From Mycolicibacterium septicum DSM 44393 (lineage in GTDB: Bacteria > Actinomycetota > Actinomycetes > Mycobacteriales > Mycobacteriaceae), in contig NZ_HG322951.1 of the NCBI RefSeq assembly GCF_000455325.1, forward strand, positions 1,510,825 through 1,561,107: a stretch of DNA of 50,283 nt. The letters are read 5' to 3'. The position numbers and the translations under genes were made by a program. The notes under the pieces are model-generated. The model saw only the letters and a list, made by a program, of their open reading frames with translations. It did no database searches and had not been told where the DNA came from. This document shows, in pieces, positions 36,029 through 44,547 of this stretch (position 1 is its first letter; each line of letters opens with the position of its first letter).

Positions 36029-36816
36029 CCGGGTTCGCCGAGATCGCCGCGGCCGGGCCGGTGCTGCTGGCGCTGGGGATCAGTGTGCTGGCCGGTCTGG
36101 TGTCGTTCGCCTCGCCGTGCGTGGTGCCGCTGGTGCCCGGCTACCTGTCCTATCTGGCCGCGGTCGTCGGGGTCCAGGAAGCCCCGGTGGCCGGCGAGGC
36201 CGGATTGACGAAGCAGGCGACCCGCACCGCGCGGTTGCGGGTGGCCGGTGCGGCCGCACTGTTCGTCGCGGGTTTCACCGTGGTGTTTCTGCTCGGTGCC
36301 GTCGCGGTGCTGGGGATGACCACCACTCTGATCGCCAATCAGGTTCTGCTGCAACGCATCGGCGGTGTCGTGACGATCGTGATGGGCCTGGTGTTCGTCG
36401 GCTTCATCCCGGCGTTGCAACGCCAGGCCCGGTTCGCGCCCCGGCAGTGGTCCACGATGGCCGGCGCCCCATTGCTGGGCGCGGTGTTCGCGCTGGGCTG
36501 GACGCCTTGCCTGGGCCCGACGCTGACCGGGGTGATCGCGGTGGCCTCGGCCACCGACGGCGCCACCGTGGCTCGCGGGGTGGTGCTGGTGCTGGCCTAC
36601 TGCCTGGGCCTTGGCATCCCGTTCGTGCTGCTGGCGCTGGGTTCGGCGCGGGCGGTGACCGGGCTGGGCTGGTTGCGCAGGCACACCCGGACCATTCAGA
36701 TTCTCGGCGGTGTGCTGCTGATCCTGGTGGGCACCGCACTCGTGACGGGTCTGTGGAACGACTTCGTGTCGTGGGTGCGCGACGCGTTCGTCAGTGATGT
36801 GAGGCTGCCGATATGA
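36025..36816 (+). CDS. ccdA: CcdA cytochrome c biogenesis membrane protein (Rv0527-like)
   Basis: A 263-residue protein with six predicted helices that carries electrons from cytoplasmic thioredoxin to the extracytoplasmic thioredoxin-like protein. The two redox cysteines are visible: Cys32 in SFASPCVVPLVPGYL and Cys162 in ALGWTPCLGPTLTGV. The ATG overlaps the preceding stop and its own stop overlaps resB. Confidence 0.93.
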   Translation: MTGFAEIAAAGPVLLALGISVLAGLVSFASPCVVPLVPGYLSYLAAVVGVQEAPVAGEAGLTKQATRTARLRVAGAAALFVAGFTVVFLLGAVAVLGMTTTLIANQVLLQRIGGVVTIVMGLVFVGFIPALQRQARFAPRQWSTMAGAPLLGAVFALGWTPCLGPTLTGVIAVASATDGATVARGVVLVLAYCLGLGIPFVLLALGSARAVTGLGWLRRHTRTIQILGGVLLILVGTALVTGLWNDFVSWVRDAFVSDVRLPI

Positions 36817-38424
36817 CCGACGCCGAAACTCGGCGCCCTGGAGCGTTCTCACGTCTGATCGCGCTGGTGCGCAACACCTGGCGGACCCTGACCTCGATGG
36901 GCACCGCGCTGGTGCTGCTGTTCCTGCTGGCGCTCGGCGCGATCCCGGGTGCGTTGCTGCCGCAACGCAGCCTCAACGAGTCCAAGGTCGACGAGTACCT
37001 GGCCGCACATCCCACCCTCGGGCCGTGGCTGGACCGGCTGCAGGCCTTCGACGTGTTCTCCAGCTTCTGGTTCACCGCCATCTACGTGCTGCTGTTCATC
37101 TCGCTGGTGGGCTGCCTGACCCCCCGGATGGTCGAGCATTTCCGCAACCTGCGGGCAGTGCCGGTGCCGGCACCGCGCAACCTGGGCCGGCTGCCCAAAC
37201 ACAATGCCGAGCAGGTGAGCGCCGACGCCGACGAGATCGCCGAGACCGTGACGCGGCGGCTGAAGGGCTGGCGCAAGGTCACCCGGCAGACCGATGCTGG
37301 TACCGAGATATCGGCGGAGAAGGGCTATCTGCGGGAGTTCGGCAACATCGTCTTCCACTTCTCGCTGCTCGGTCTGCTGGCGGCGGTGGCCGCGGGCAAG
37401 CTGTTCGGGTACGAGGGCAACGTCATCGTCATCGCCGACGGCGGCCCCGGATTCTGCACCGCCTCGCCGGCGGCCTTCGACTCGTTCCGGGCCGGCAACA
37501 CCGTCGACGGCACCTCACTGAGCCCGATCTGTCTGCGGGTCAACGACTTCGACGCGCACTACCTGCCCACCGGGCAGGCGTTGTCGTTCGCCGCCGACAT
37601 CGACTACCAGTCCGGTGACGATCTGGCCGCCGATACCTGGCGGTCCTACCGTCTTGAGGTCAACCACCCGCTGCGCATCGGCGGCGACCGCGTGTACCTG
37701 CAGGGACACGGCTACGCGCCGTCGTTCACGGTGACCTTCCCCGACGGTCAGCAACGCAGCCAGACCATCCAATGGCGGCCCGAAGAACAGCTGACGTTGC
37801 TGTCCTCGGGTGTCGTCCGGATCGACCCGCCCGCCGGCACGTATCCCGACGCCGACGAGCGCCGCAAGCACCAGATCGCGATCCAGGGCCTGTTCGCACC
37901 CACCAAGCAACTCGAGGGCACGCTGCTGTCGTCGAGCTTCCCGGCGCTCAACGACCCGGCCGTCGCCATCGACATCTACCGCGGTGACACCGGCCTGGAC
38001 ACCGGCCGGCCGCAGTCGTTGTTCTCCCTCGATCCCCGGTTGATCGATCGCAAGCAACTGACCAAGGTGGCCCGCGTCAACCTGGTCGAAGGTCAGGACA
38101 CCCGGCTCGACGACGGCACCAAGGTCCGGTTCGACGGCGCGGTGCCGTTCGTCAACCTGCAGGTCTCCCACGACCCGGCCCAGGTCTGGGTGCTGGTGTT
38201 CGCGATGTCGATGATGACCGGGTTGCTGGTGTCGTTGGTGGTACGGCGGCGCCGGATCTGGGTTCGGATCCAACCCGCGACTGCGGGTACGGTGAACGTC
38301 GAGCTGGGCGGGCTGGCCCGTACCGACAACTCCGGTTGGGGCGATGAGTTCGAAAAAGCTGACCGCGCGGCTGTTGGAGGGGTACGACGACGCGCCGGCG
38401 GTAGAAGAGAAGGCGGACCAGTGA
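36813..38424 (+). CDS. resB: ResB cytochrome c biogenesis protein, apparent 1-nt frameshift near its end
   Basis: ResB (Ccs1) works with CcsA to carry haem across the membrane and attach it to apocytochrome c. Three N-terminal helices (TLTSMGTALVLLFLLALGAI onward) precede a large extracytoplasmic domain (about residues 190-455) and a last helix VLVFAMSMMTGLLVSLVV followed by RRRRIW. At 38353-38357 there is a run of five As. As printed, the frame continues without stop into ccsA (860 codons in all). Removing one A restores EFEKLTARLLEGYDDAPAVE then EKADQ and a stop at 38422-38424 overlapping the ccsA GTG, like every other junction in this operon. The restored tail has G/C at 19 of 21 third positions; the printed frame has 8 of 21. 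I annotate resB to 38424 assuming this shift. Confidence 0.85.
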
Positions 38425-39395
38425 ATACCGAGCACATCGACATCGGACTGGCCAGGTACTCCGACTGGGCGTTCACGTCGTCGGTGGTGATTCTGGTCGG
38501 CGCGCTGATCCTGCTCGCCGTCGAACTCGCCTACAGCCGCGGACGTCGCGTCGAAAGCCGTGAACTGGTCGGTGCCACCGTCGGCGCCGACAGCGTCACC
38601 CCCGGCGTCGTCGCCGAGGAACCCCGGCGCCCGTTCGACGAGCGGGTCGGCAAGACCGGGCTGGCGCTGACCTACGTCGGCATCGGCATGCTGTTCATCT
38701 GCATCGTGTTGCGCGGCCTGGCCACCTCACGGGTGCCGTGGGGCAACATGTACGAGTTCATCAACCTGACCAGTTTCTGCGGTCTGATCGCGGCGGCCGT
38801 GGTGTTGCGCAAGCCGCTGTACCGCGCGCTGTGGGTGTTCGTGCTGGTTCCGGTGCTGATCCTGCTGACGGTGTCGGGACGCTGGCTGTACTCCAATGCC
38901 GCCCCGGTGATGCCCGCGCTGCAGTCCTACTGGCTGCCCATCCACGTTTCGGTGGTCAGCCTCGGCTCCGGGGTGTTCCTGGTGGCCGGCGTGGCCAGCA
39001 TCCTGTTCCTGCTGAAGATGTCGCCGCTGGGCGAGCCAGGCCGCGAAGGGACCGTCGCGCGGATCATCGCCCGGCTGCCCGACGCGCAGACCCTGGACCG
39101 GATTGCCTACCGCACCACGATCTTCGCGTTCCCGATCTTCGGCTTCGGCGTGATCTTCGGCGCGATCTGGGCCGAGGAGGCCTGGGGCCGGTACTGGGGC
39201 TGGGACCCCAAGGAGACGGTGTCGTTCATCGCGTGGGTGGTTTACGCGGCGTACCTGCATGCACGCTCGACCGCGGGTTGGCGGGACCGCAAGGCGGCCT
39301 GGATCAACGTCGTCGGTTTCGTCGCGATGGTGTTCAACCTGTTCTTCATCAATCTGGTGACCGTGGGTCTGCATTCGTACGCGGGGGTCGGCTAG
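38421..39395 (+). CDS. ccsA: CcsA/CcsB cytochrome c synthase membrane subunit (Rv0529-like)
   Basis: A 324-residue integral membrane protein, the same length as M. tuberculosis CcsA, with about eight helices. The tryptophan-rich WWD-type motif WGRYWGWDPKETVSFIAWV presents haem to apocytochrome c, and histidines that could ligate haem are in HVSVVSLGSG and HSYAGVG. The GTG start overlaps the (repaired) resB stop. In the printed sequence the same GTG is in frame with resB, so a fused 860-residue CcsBA-like protein is formally encoded. Confidence 0.93.
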   Translation: MNTEHIDIGLARYSDWAFTSSVVILVGALILLAVELAYSRGRRVESRELVGATVGADSVTPGVVAEEPRRPFDERVGKTGLALTYVGIGMLFICIVLRGLATSRVPWGNMYEFINLTSFCGLIAAAVVLRKPLYRALWVFVLVPVLILLTVSGRWLYSNAAPVMPALQSYWLPIHVSVVSLGSGVFLVAGVASILFLLKMSPLGEPGREGTVARIIARLPDAQTLDRIAYRTTIFAFPIFGFGVIFGAIWAEEAWGRYWGWDPKETVSFIAWVVYAAYLHARSTAGWRDRKAAWINVVGFVAMVFNLFFINLVTVGLHSYAGVG

Positions 39396-39483
39396 GCACC
39401 GTCGGGTTGGTGAGTGACCGCGCGCCCTGAGGTTGTGGCGCAGCCGCGGTCCGGTCGGAAGCGTGTGGAGAAGAGGGGAATTC

Positions 39484-40914
39484 GTGTCCGAACCAGTGCC
39501 TGAGTCAGTGTCGGAGCCGTCCGAGACGCAGGAATCCGCCCCACAGGACAACAGCGAACCGTCAACAGACGCCGCGCTCGACGCACCGCCCGCGGCTTCC
39601 CCGGCGCTCGCGCCACCCCCGGTCGCCGAGCCTCCGCTCGTGCCGTCGGTGTTCGCACCGGTGCCCGGTTTCCGCGGTCAGCAGCGGTTCAGCAACCCCA
39701 CCGAGCCCGGTGTTTCCACGCCGCTGCCCGCGGAGTGGACCGCCCCGACGCCGCCGCAAGGTATCCCGGTGATCACCGCACCGCCGGTGCCCGGCCACTT
39801 TCCGGGGCCGGTCGCCGCAAACTTCCCGGGGCCGGCAGCGGGAATCTTCGAGCGGCCCGCCGGTGGACCTGTCGAGCCCGTCGCTGGGTCTGTTGAGCGG
39901 CCCGCCGCTGGATCTGTCGAGCGGCCCGCCGCTGGGTCTGTCGAGCGGCCCGCCGCTGCTGACTTCGCGACGCCCTACCGGGACCTCTCCACCGCCGCAC
40001 TGTTGGGCCAACGCAAGAACCCACCCACCTCGGGCTGGCGCAAGGCCCTCTACGTCGCGTCGTTCAAGCAGGTCAACGTCGGTGAGAGCCCCAAGGCCAC
40101 GCACCGCAACAACCTGGTCGGCGAGGTCAGCCAGCCGCTGCAGGGCTGCTACCGGATCGCGTTGATGTCCTTGAAGGGCGGCGTGGGTAAGACCACCGTC
40201 ACCGCGACGCTTGGCGCCACGTTCGCCTCGATCCGCGGAGATCGGGTGGTCGCGGTGGATGCCAACCCCGACCGGGGCACGCTGAGCCAGAAGGTGCCGC
40301 TGGAGACGGCTGCGACGGTGCGGCACCTGCTGCGGGACGCCGAAGGCATCGAGCGCTACAGCGATGTGCGGGCCTACACCTCACAGGGGCCGAGCCGGCT
40401 GGAGGTGCTGGCCTCCGAGAGCGATCCGGCGGTGTCGGAGGCGTTCAGTTCCGACGACTATCTGCACGCGCTGGAGGTGCTGGAGCGGTTCTACAGCCTG
40501 GTGCTCACCGATTGTGGGACGGGGTTGATGCACTCGGCGATGTCGGCGGTGCTGTCCAAGGCCGACGTGCTGGTAGTGATCAGCTCGGGTTCGGTGGACG
40601 GGGCGCGCAGCGCGTCGGCGACGCTGGACTGGCTCGACGCCCACGGCCATCAGGATCTGGTGCGCAATTCCATCGCGGTGATCAACGCGGTGCGGCCACG
40701 CTCGGGCAAGGTCGATCTGTCCAAGGTGGTGGACCACTTCTCGCGGCGGTGCCGTGCGGTGCGGCTGGTGCCGTTCGATCCGCATCTGGAGGAAGGCGCC
40801 GAGATCAGCCTGGATCGTCTCAAGCCGGGTACCCGTGAGGCGCTGATCGAGCTGGCGGCGGTGGTGGCATCCGATTTCGCGGGGGCACGCCGGTCGACGA
40901 ACTCGCGCGCCTGA
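39484..40914 (+). CDS. ParA/MinD-like ATPase with Pro-rich N-terminus (Rv0530-like)
   Basis: A 476-residue protein. Residues 1 to about 165 are disordered and rich in Pro/Glu/Ala, including an imperfect 8-residue repeat (SVERPAAG) at about 122-159. The ATPase part begins at about 225 with the deviant Walker A LKGGVGKTTVTATLG, then VVAVDANPDRGTLSQ and DCGTGLMHSAMSAVLSKADVLVVISSG. This organisation matches mycobacterial MinD/ParA proteins linked to ESX secretion (EspI-like), but no ESX genes are nearby. GAGAAGAGGGG precedes the GTG. Role unknown. Confidence 0.83.
   Translation: MSEPVPESVSEPSETQESAPQDNSEPSTDAALDAPPAASPALAPPPVAEPPLVPSVFAPVPGFRGQQRFSNPTEPGVSTPLPAEWTAPTPPQGIPVITAPPVPGHFPGPVAANFPGPAAGIFERPAGGPVEPVAGSVERPAAGSVERPAAGSVERPAAADFATPYRDLSTAALLGQRKNPPTSGWRKALYVASFKQVNVGESPKATHRNNLVGEVSQPLQGCYRIALMSLKGGVGKTTVTATLGATFASIRGDRVVAVDANPDRGTLSQKVPLETAATVRHLLRDAEGIERYSDVRAYTSQGPSRLEVLASESDPAVSEAFSSDDYLHALEVLERFYSLVLTDCGTGLMHSAMSAVLSKADVLVVISSGSVDGARSASATLDWLDAHGHQDLVRNSIAVINAVRPRSGKVDLSKVVDHFSRRCRAVRLVPFDPHLEEGAEISLDRLKPGTREALIELAAVVASDFAGARRSTNSRA
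39847..39960 (+). repeat. Imperfect 24-bp tandem repeat inside the ParA-like gene
   Basis: Five units at 39847, 39871, 39892, 39916 and 39940, three of 24 nt and two shortened to 21 nt, built around GAGCGGCCCGCCGCTGG. All lengths are multiples of three, so the frame is kept and the encoded repeat is SVERPAAG-like. Unit number is likely to vary between strains. Confidence 0.8.
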
Positions 40915-40920
40915 CGCGGG

Positions 40921-41082
40921 CTAGTTGCGGGGATTGTCGCCGTGCCCGAGCCGGCGCAGGAACTCCGGGTCGTCATCGGGACCGATGACCCGGGTCTTGG
41001 ATTGACTGCCGGAAACCCGCGCCAGCCGCCAGCCGATGTACACCAGGCTTGCTGCGGCAATGAGCAGGAGTAGATACGCCAC
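40921..41082 (-). CDS. 53-residue single-pass membrane protein (Rv0530A-like)
   Basis: AYLLLLIAAASLVYIGWRLA forms one N-terminal helix, followed by a cytoplasmic RVSGSQSKTRVIGPDDDPEF and LRRLGHGDNPRN. An AAAGGAGG ribosome binding site about 8 nt before the GTG strongly supports translation. It is convergent with the ParA-like gene (6 nt apart) and divergent from the DUF4229 gene. Function unknown. Confidence 0.78.
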   Translation of the reverse strand: MAYLLLLIAAASLVYIGWRLARVSGSQSKTRVIGPDDDPEFLRRLGHGDNPRN

Positions 41083-41118
41083 TCGAAACCTCCTTTATCC
41101 GAATATACGCGCCGTCGG

Positions 41119-41124
41119 TAGGCT
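41119..41124 (+). promoter_or_regulatory. Putative -10 of the DUF4229 gene, leaderless
   Basis: TAGGCT ends 6 nt before the GTG at 41131, the same hexamer and spacing as at 13921. Confidence 0.45.
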
Positions 41125-41130
41125 CGGAGC

Positions 41131-41439
41131 GTGTCAGGAAGTGGTTCGACCTCCCGCATGGTCACCGACGTCGTGGTTTACCTCATCGCCCGGCTTGTGC
41201 TGGTCGCTGTGCTGACCGGTGCGATCTACGGTCTGGGGTATTTGGTCACCGGGGATTTCCCGGTGGTGGTGGCGTTGCTGTTCGCGATCGTGATCGCACT
41301 GCCGCTGGGGATCTGGCTGTTCCGGCCGCTGCGCGAGCGGGCGACGGCCTCCATCGCGGTCGTCGACGAGCGACGGCGCAAGGATCGCGAGCAGCTGCAG
41401 GCGCGGTTGCGCGGCGACGAGCCACCGAAATCCAAATAG
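41131..41439 (+). CDS. DUF4229-type small membrane protein (Rv0531-like)
   Basis: A 102-residue protein with two helices (VVVYLIARLVLVAVLTGAIY and FPVVVALLFAIVIALPLGIW) followed by a charged cytoplasmic tail (DERRRKDREQLQARLRGD). The arrangement fits the DUF4229 family found in actinobacteria near menA. Role unknown. Confidence 0.8.
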   Translation: MSGSGSTSRMVTDVVVYLIARLVLVAVLTGAIYGLGYLVTGDFPVVVALLFAIVIALPLGIWLFRPLRERATASIAVVDERRRKDREQLQARLRGDEPPKSK

Positions 41440-41544
41440 CAGCAAATCTTCACTCCCAGAACGCGATCAAGCTTCTGGGGGATAGCAGGTAACGAGAATT
41501 GGGGGTCAGCGCCGTCGTTTCCGGCGCCACTGTCGGCGAGGCTT

Positions 41545-41598
41545 GAGTTACTCGAATTGAGTTGGCTGACAAAGGAGTACCGCCACCATGAGTAACTC
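41545..41598 (+). promoter_or_regulatory. Inverted repeat enclosing the ribosome binding site of the small exported protein gene
   Basis: GAGTTACTC (41545-41553) and GAGTAACTC (41590-41598) are perfect complements. The right arm begins at the G of the start codon and covers codons 2-3; the AAAGGAG ribosome binding site (41571-41577) lies in the loop. Formation in mRNA would partly hide the start codon. Regulation is inferred only. Confidence 0.4.
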
Positions 41599-41818
41599 GA
41601 TACGTTTGTCGATGCTCTTGACCGCGTCCGCTGCGGCAATCGCTCTGGCACCCGTGGCCCAGGCCGACCCCGGCGCGCAGACCTGTACCACCTCCGGGGC
41701 GACCTCGACGGTGTGCCGATCCGACGGCAATGCGCAGGTCGTCGCGACCCCGCCGGCTGTGGACTACCAGGCCCAGTACCCGTTCTTCGGGCCGTACGGG
41801 CTGCTGTTCCATCACTGA
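41588..41818 (+). CDS. Small exported protein (76 residues)
   Basis: A Sec-type signal peptide SIRLSMLLTASAAAIALAPV ending VAQA-DP, so the mature chain is about 48 residues. It holds two cysteines (AQTCTTSGATSTVCRSDG) able to form a disulfide, and ends YPFFGPYGLLFHH. No family is recognised; it resembles the many short, disulfide-bearing exported proteins of mycobacteria. AAAGGAG is 10 nt before the ATG. Confidence 0.8.
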   Translation: MSNSIRLSMLLTASAAAIALAPVAQADPGAQTCTTSGATSTVCRSDGNAQVVATPPAVDYQAQYPFFGPYGLLFHH

Positions 41819-43377
41819 CGAGGCTGCGGCTGACCGCAATTGAGCGGGATCGAGGCGCAGATCGTGGTCCCGGTTCCCGGTGGGCTGGTGACACTGAGCT
41901 GACCGGACAGTGCCTCGGCGCGGTCGGCCAGACCGATCAATCCGGACCCGGCCCCGGTGACGGCACCGCCGACACCGTCGTCGCGCACCGAGAGGTGCAG
42001 GGTGTGGTCGGTGACGGAGGCCGTGACTTCCACGGCCGTTGCGCCGGAATGCTTGGCCGCGTTGGTCAAAGCCTCGGCGAGGACGTAGTACGCGGCCACG
42101 CCCACCGATTCGGGGATCGGGTCGTTCAGGTCGACCTCGACGTCGACCGGGATCGGTGAGCGGCGGGCCAGGGAGCGGATCGCGGCGCCCAGGCCGCTGC
42201 GGGACAGCACGGCCGGATGCATTCCGCGGGAAAGCTCTTGCAGTTCGGTCGACAGCGCGGACAGCCCCGCCACGAGGTTGTCGAGTTGCTCGTTGAGTTC
42301 GGTCTGGCCGGCCGGTAACGATGCCTGGGTGGCCCGCAACGCCAGGCTCAGTGAGACGACCCGCTGCTGGGCGCCGTCGTGCAGGTCGCGTTCGAACTGC
42401 CGCCGGGCCTGGTCGGCGGCAGTCACGATCCGGGCCCGCGAGGCGGTCAGTGCGGCACGGGTTTCGGAGTTGGCGATCGCGGTGGCGACCAGGTCCGCGA
42501 AGTCGCCGACCCGGGCTTCGGTTCCCGGGTCGAAGGCGCCCGGCCGGGCCGAGCCGACCACCAACAGGCCGCGAACCCGACCGTCGACGGTGATGGGGGC
42601 GCCGACGGCCGAGCGGATCCCGATGCCCCGGATGCGCGACGCGGTGACGCCGGTCTCCCTGGCGTAGTCCTCGATGCGGGCCGGTTCGGCGGTCTCGGCG
42701 ATCGCGGTCAGCAGCGACCCGCTCTCCAGCGGCAATCGTTCGCCGATGTGCAGCTTGGTCGCACCGTGTGGGTCGCGAGAGGCCAGCACCGCCGCGGTCC
42801 CGTCGTCCTGATAGAGCAGCAGCCCCACGTGGTCCATACCCAGCCCGCCGGCCAACTCCGCGACCGCCACCGGGTAGACCTCGTCGGGATGGGATCCGCG
42901 AGCCACCAGGGTGGCGACGTGGCGCAGCGCCGCCTGCTGTCCCGCCAGCGCCGCGGCATCGGCAGCCCGCAGCCGGGCCTGCCCGACCAGCAGATTGGTC
43001 AGCAGCGCGACCGGCAGGAAGACCAGGATGGCGGTGATGTCCTGGTCGTGGATCGGCATCAGTGCGCCGTGGGTCTCCATGTGGAAATGCACGTAGACCA
43101 CGGCGCTGGCCAAGGACGTGGCCACCGCGAGCCAGATTCCCCAGCCGGCCGAGACCACCAGGACCCCGAGTAGGAACACCGCGCCGAACGAGCTTTCGGG
43201 TGCCGTCCGGCGTAACTGGGTGACGACCAGGGTCTCGGCGGTGATGAAGACGATCGCAACGACGATCCCGGCCGCCAGCGGCGGCGCCTTCGGCCGCAGC
43301 AGCATCCCCAGCAGCCGGGTACGCACCGACCGCCAGGGCCGGTCGGCGAGAGTCGGGACAGCACGGGCGACAGTCAT
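41812..43377 (-). CDS. Sensor histidine kinase, NarX/DesK type with GAF domain
   Basis: A 521-residue kinase. Hydrophobic segments at about 33-130 form a four-helix DUF4118/MASE-like membrane region (LAAGIVVAIVFITAETLVV; FLPVALLTNLL). A GAF domain spans about 145-305, followed by HisKA_3 with ERDLHDGAQQRVVSLSLALR (His333) and an HATPase domain with EALTNAAKHSGATAVEV, VRDDGVGG and GSGLIGLADR. It probably phosphorylates both adjacent receivers. The start is placed at the ATG preceding TVARAVPTL. Its end overlaps the small exported protein gene by 7 nt. Confidence 0.9.
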   Translation of the reverse strand: MTVARAVPTLADRPWRSVRTRLLGMLLRPKAPPLAAGIVVAIVFITAETLVVTQLRRTAPESSFGAVFLLGVLVVSAGWGIWLAVATSLASAVVYVHFHMETHGALMPIHDQDITAILVFLPVALLTNLLVGQARLRAADAAALAGQQAALRHVATLVARGSHPDEVYPVAVAELAGGLGMDHVGLLLYQDDGTAAVLASRDPHGATKLHIGERLPLESGSLLTAIAETAEPARIEDYARETGVTASRIRGIGIRSAVGAPITVDGRVRGLLVVGSARPGAFDPGTEARVGDFADLVATAIANSETRAALTASRARIVTAADQARRQFERDLHDGAQQRVVSLSLALRATQASLPAGQTELNEQLDNLVAGLSALSTELQELSRGMHPAVLSRSGLGAAIRSLARRSPIPVDVEVDLNDPIPESVGVAAYYVLAEALTNAAKHSGATAVEVTASVTDHTLHLSVRDDGVGGAVTGAGSGLIGLADRAEALSGQLSVTSPPGTGTTICASIPLNCGQPQPRQ

Positions 43378-43502
43378 CTGAACAGTACGAACGCTACGCC
43401 GCCGGCGTTCATGCCGGCTGTGCGGCGATATTCCGGCTAGCGGTAATGCAACCGCGATCCGGGACTGAGACGCTGAGTTCATGACTCTGATGTGGGGGCC
43501 CG

Positions 43503-43868
43503 GTGCGCTGCCTCATCGTCGATGACAGCGCCGGATTCCGCAGCGCCGCGACCCGGTTGTTGGGTGGCGGCGGGGTCGAGGTCGTCGGCGCGGCGGCCGA
43601 CGGCGAGCAGGCCATGAAGATGTGCGACGAACTGCGGCCCGACGTGGTTCTGCTCGATGTGATGCTCGGCGCCGAGAGCGGGTTCGACGTGGCCGACCAG
43701 TTGCACCGCAGTGCGCACCGGCCGCTCGTGATCCTCACCTCGACCTACTCCGAGCAGGATCTGGTCGAGGTGATCGCGGCCAGCCCGGCGCTGGGCTTCG
43801 TGTCGAAATACGCGCTGTCGGTGGAAGCGCTCCGCGAGTTGACGGCTACCGCGCTTCCAAATAGGTGA
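43503..43868 (+). CDS. Stand-alone receiver-domain protein
   Basis: A 121-residue CheY-like protein with no output domain. Asp7, Asp8, phospho-acceptor Asp52 (VVLLDVMLG), Ser80 and Lys102 (VSKYAL) are all present, so it should be phosphorylated. It is divergent from the histidine kinase gene and its 3' end overlaps the convergent NarL-type gene by 23 nt. It may serve as a phosphate sink or a protein-protein adaptor. Confidence 0.87.
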   Translation: MRCLIVDDSAGFRSAATRLLGGGGVEVVGAAADGEQAMKMCDELRPDVVLLDVMLGAESGFDVADQLHRSAHRPLVILTSTYSEQDLVEVIAASPALGFVSKYALSVEALRELTATALPNR

Positions 43869-44499
43869 TCACGGCGCGGACCCGGCGATGGTCGTCGCCG
43901 GTCTCGGGGAGGTTCAGTTTGGTCAGGATGCTGCGGACGTGTTTTTCCACGGTGCCCTCGGTGACCCAGAGCCGGCGGGCGATGCCTGCGTTGGACCGGC
44001 CCTCGGCCATCAGCATCAGGACTTCGCGCTCGCGGGCGCTGAGGGCGGCCAGCGGGTCGTCGCGGCGGCGGGCCGAGACCAACTCGGACACCAGCGCCGG
44101 GTCGACCACGGAGGCTCCCTTGGCGATCCGCTCCAGGGTCTCGACGAAATCGTTGACGTCGGTCACCCGCGTCTTGAGCAGGTAGCCGATGCCGTGGCCG
44201 CTGGCGAGCAGCTCGGTCGCGTGCTCGACGTCGACGTGCGCGGACAGCACCAGGATGCCGGTATCGGGGGACTCGGTACGGATCACCTTTGCGGCGTCCA
44301 GGCCCTCGGTGGTGTGGGTGGGTGGCATCCGGATGTCGACCACGGCCAGTTGCGGTGCCTGATCCCGAACCAGGGCAAGCAATTCCGTTGCGTCGGCGGC
44401 CTGCCCGACGACGTCGAATCCGGACCGGTCGAGCAGGCTGGCCAAGCCCTCACGCAGAAGCACGTCATCGTCGGCGACGACCACCCGCAGCGCACTCAT
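43846..44499 (-). CDS. NarL/LuxR-family response regulator
   Basis: A 217-residue regulator. The receiver has D10-D11-D12, Asp55 (LAVVDIRMPP) and a Lys in LLKTRVTDV; the C-terminal LuxR HTH is LSAREREVLMLMAEGRSNAGIARRLWVTEGTVEKHV. It fits as the output of the neighbouring HisKA_3 kinase. GTG/ATG codons 9 nt upstream are alternative starts; the ATG before SALRVVV is typical. Confidence 0.92.
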   Translation of the reverse strand: MSALRVVVADDDVLLREGLASLLDRSGFDVVGQAADATELLALVRDQAPQLAVVDIRMPPTHTTEGLDAAKVIRTESPDTGILVLSAHVDVEHATELLASGHGIGYLLKTRVTDVNDFVETLERIAKGASVVDPALVSELVSARRRDDPLAALSAREREVLMLMAEGRSNAGIARRLWVTEGTVEKHVRSILTKLNLPETGDDHRRVRAVITYLEAR

Positions 44500-44547
44500 C
44501 ACGACCATGAACGTACCGGTTGGGTCCCCGTTCTGTCGGCGCCGGCG

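Noticed and set aside
38352..38358. Programmed -1 frameshift heptamer in resB
   Set aside because: The restored frame needs a shift forward by one (or back by two) at a short A5 run, which is not a classic -1 slippery site; error or mutation is simpler.
39847..39960. CRISPR-like tandem repeats
   Set aside because: Units are 21-24 nt with no spacers and lie in frame inside a coding sequence; they are a coding repeat.
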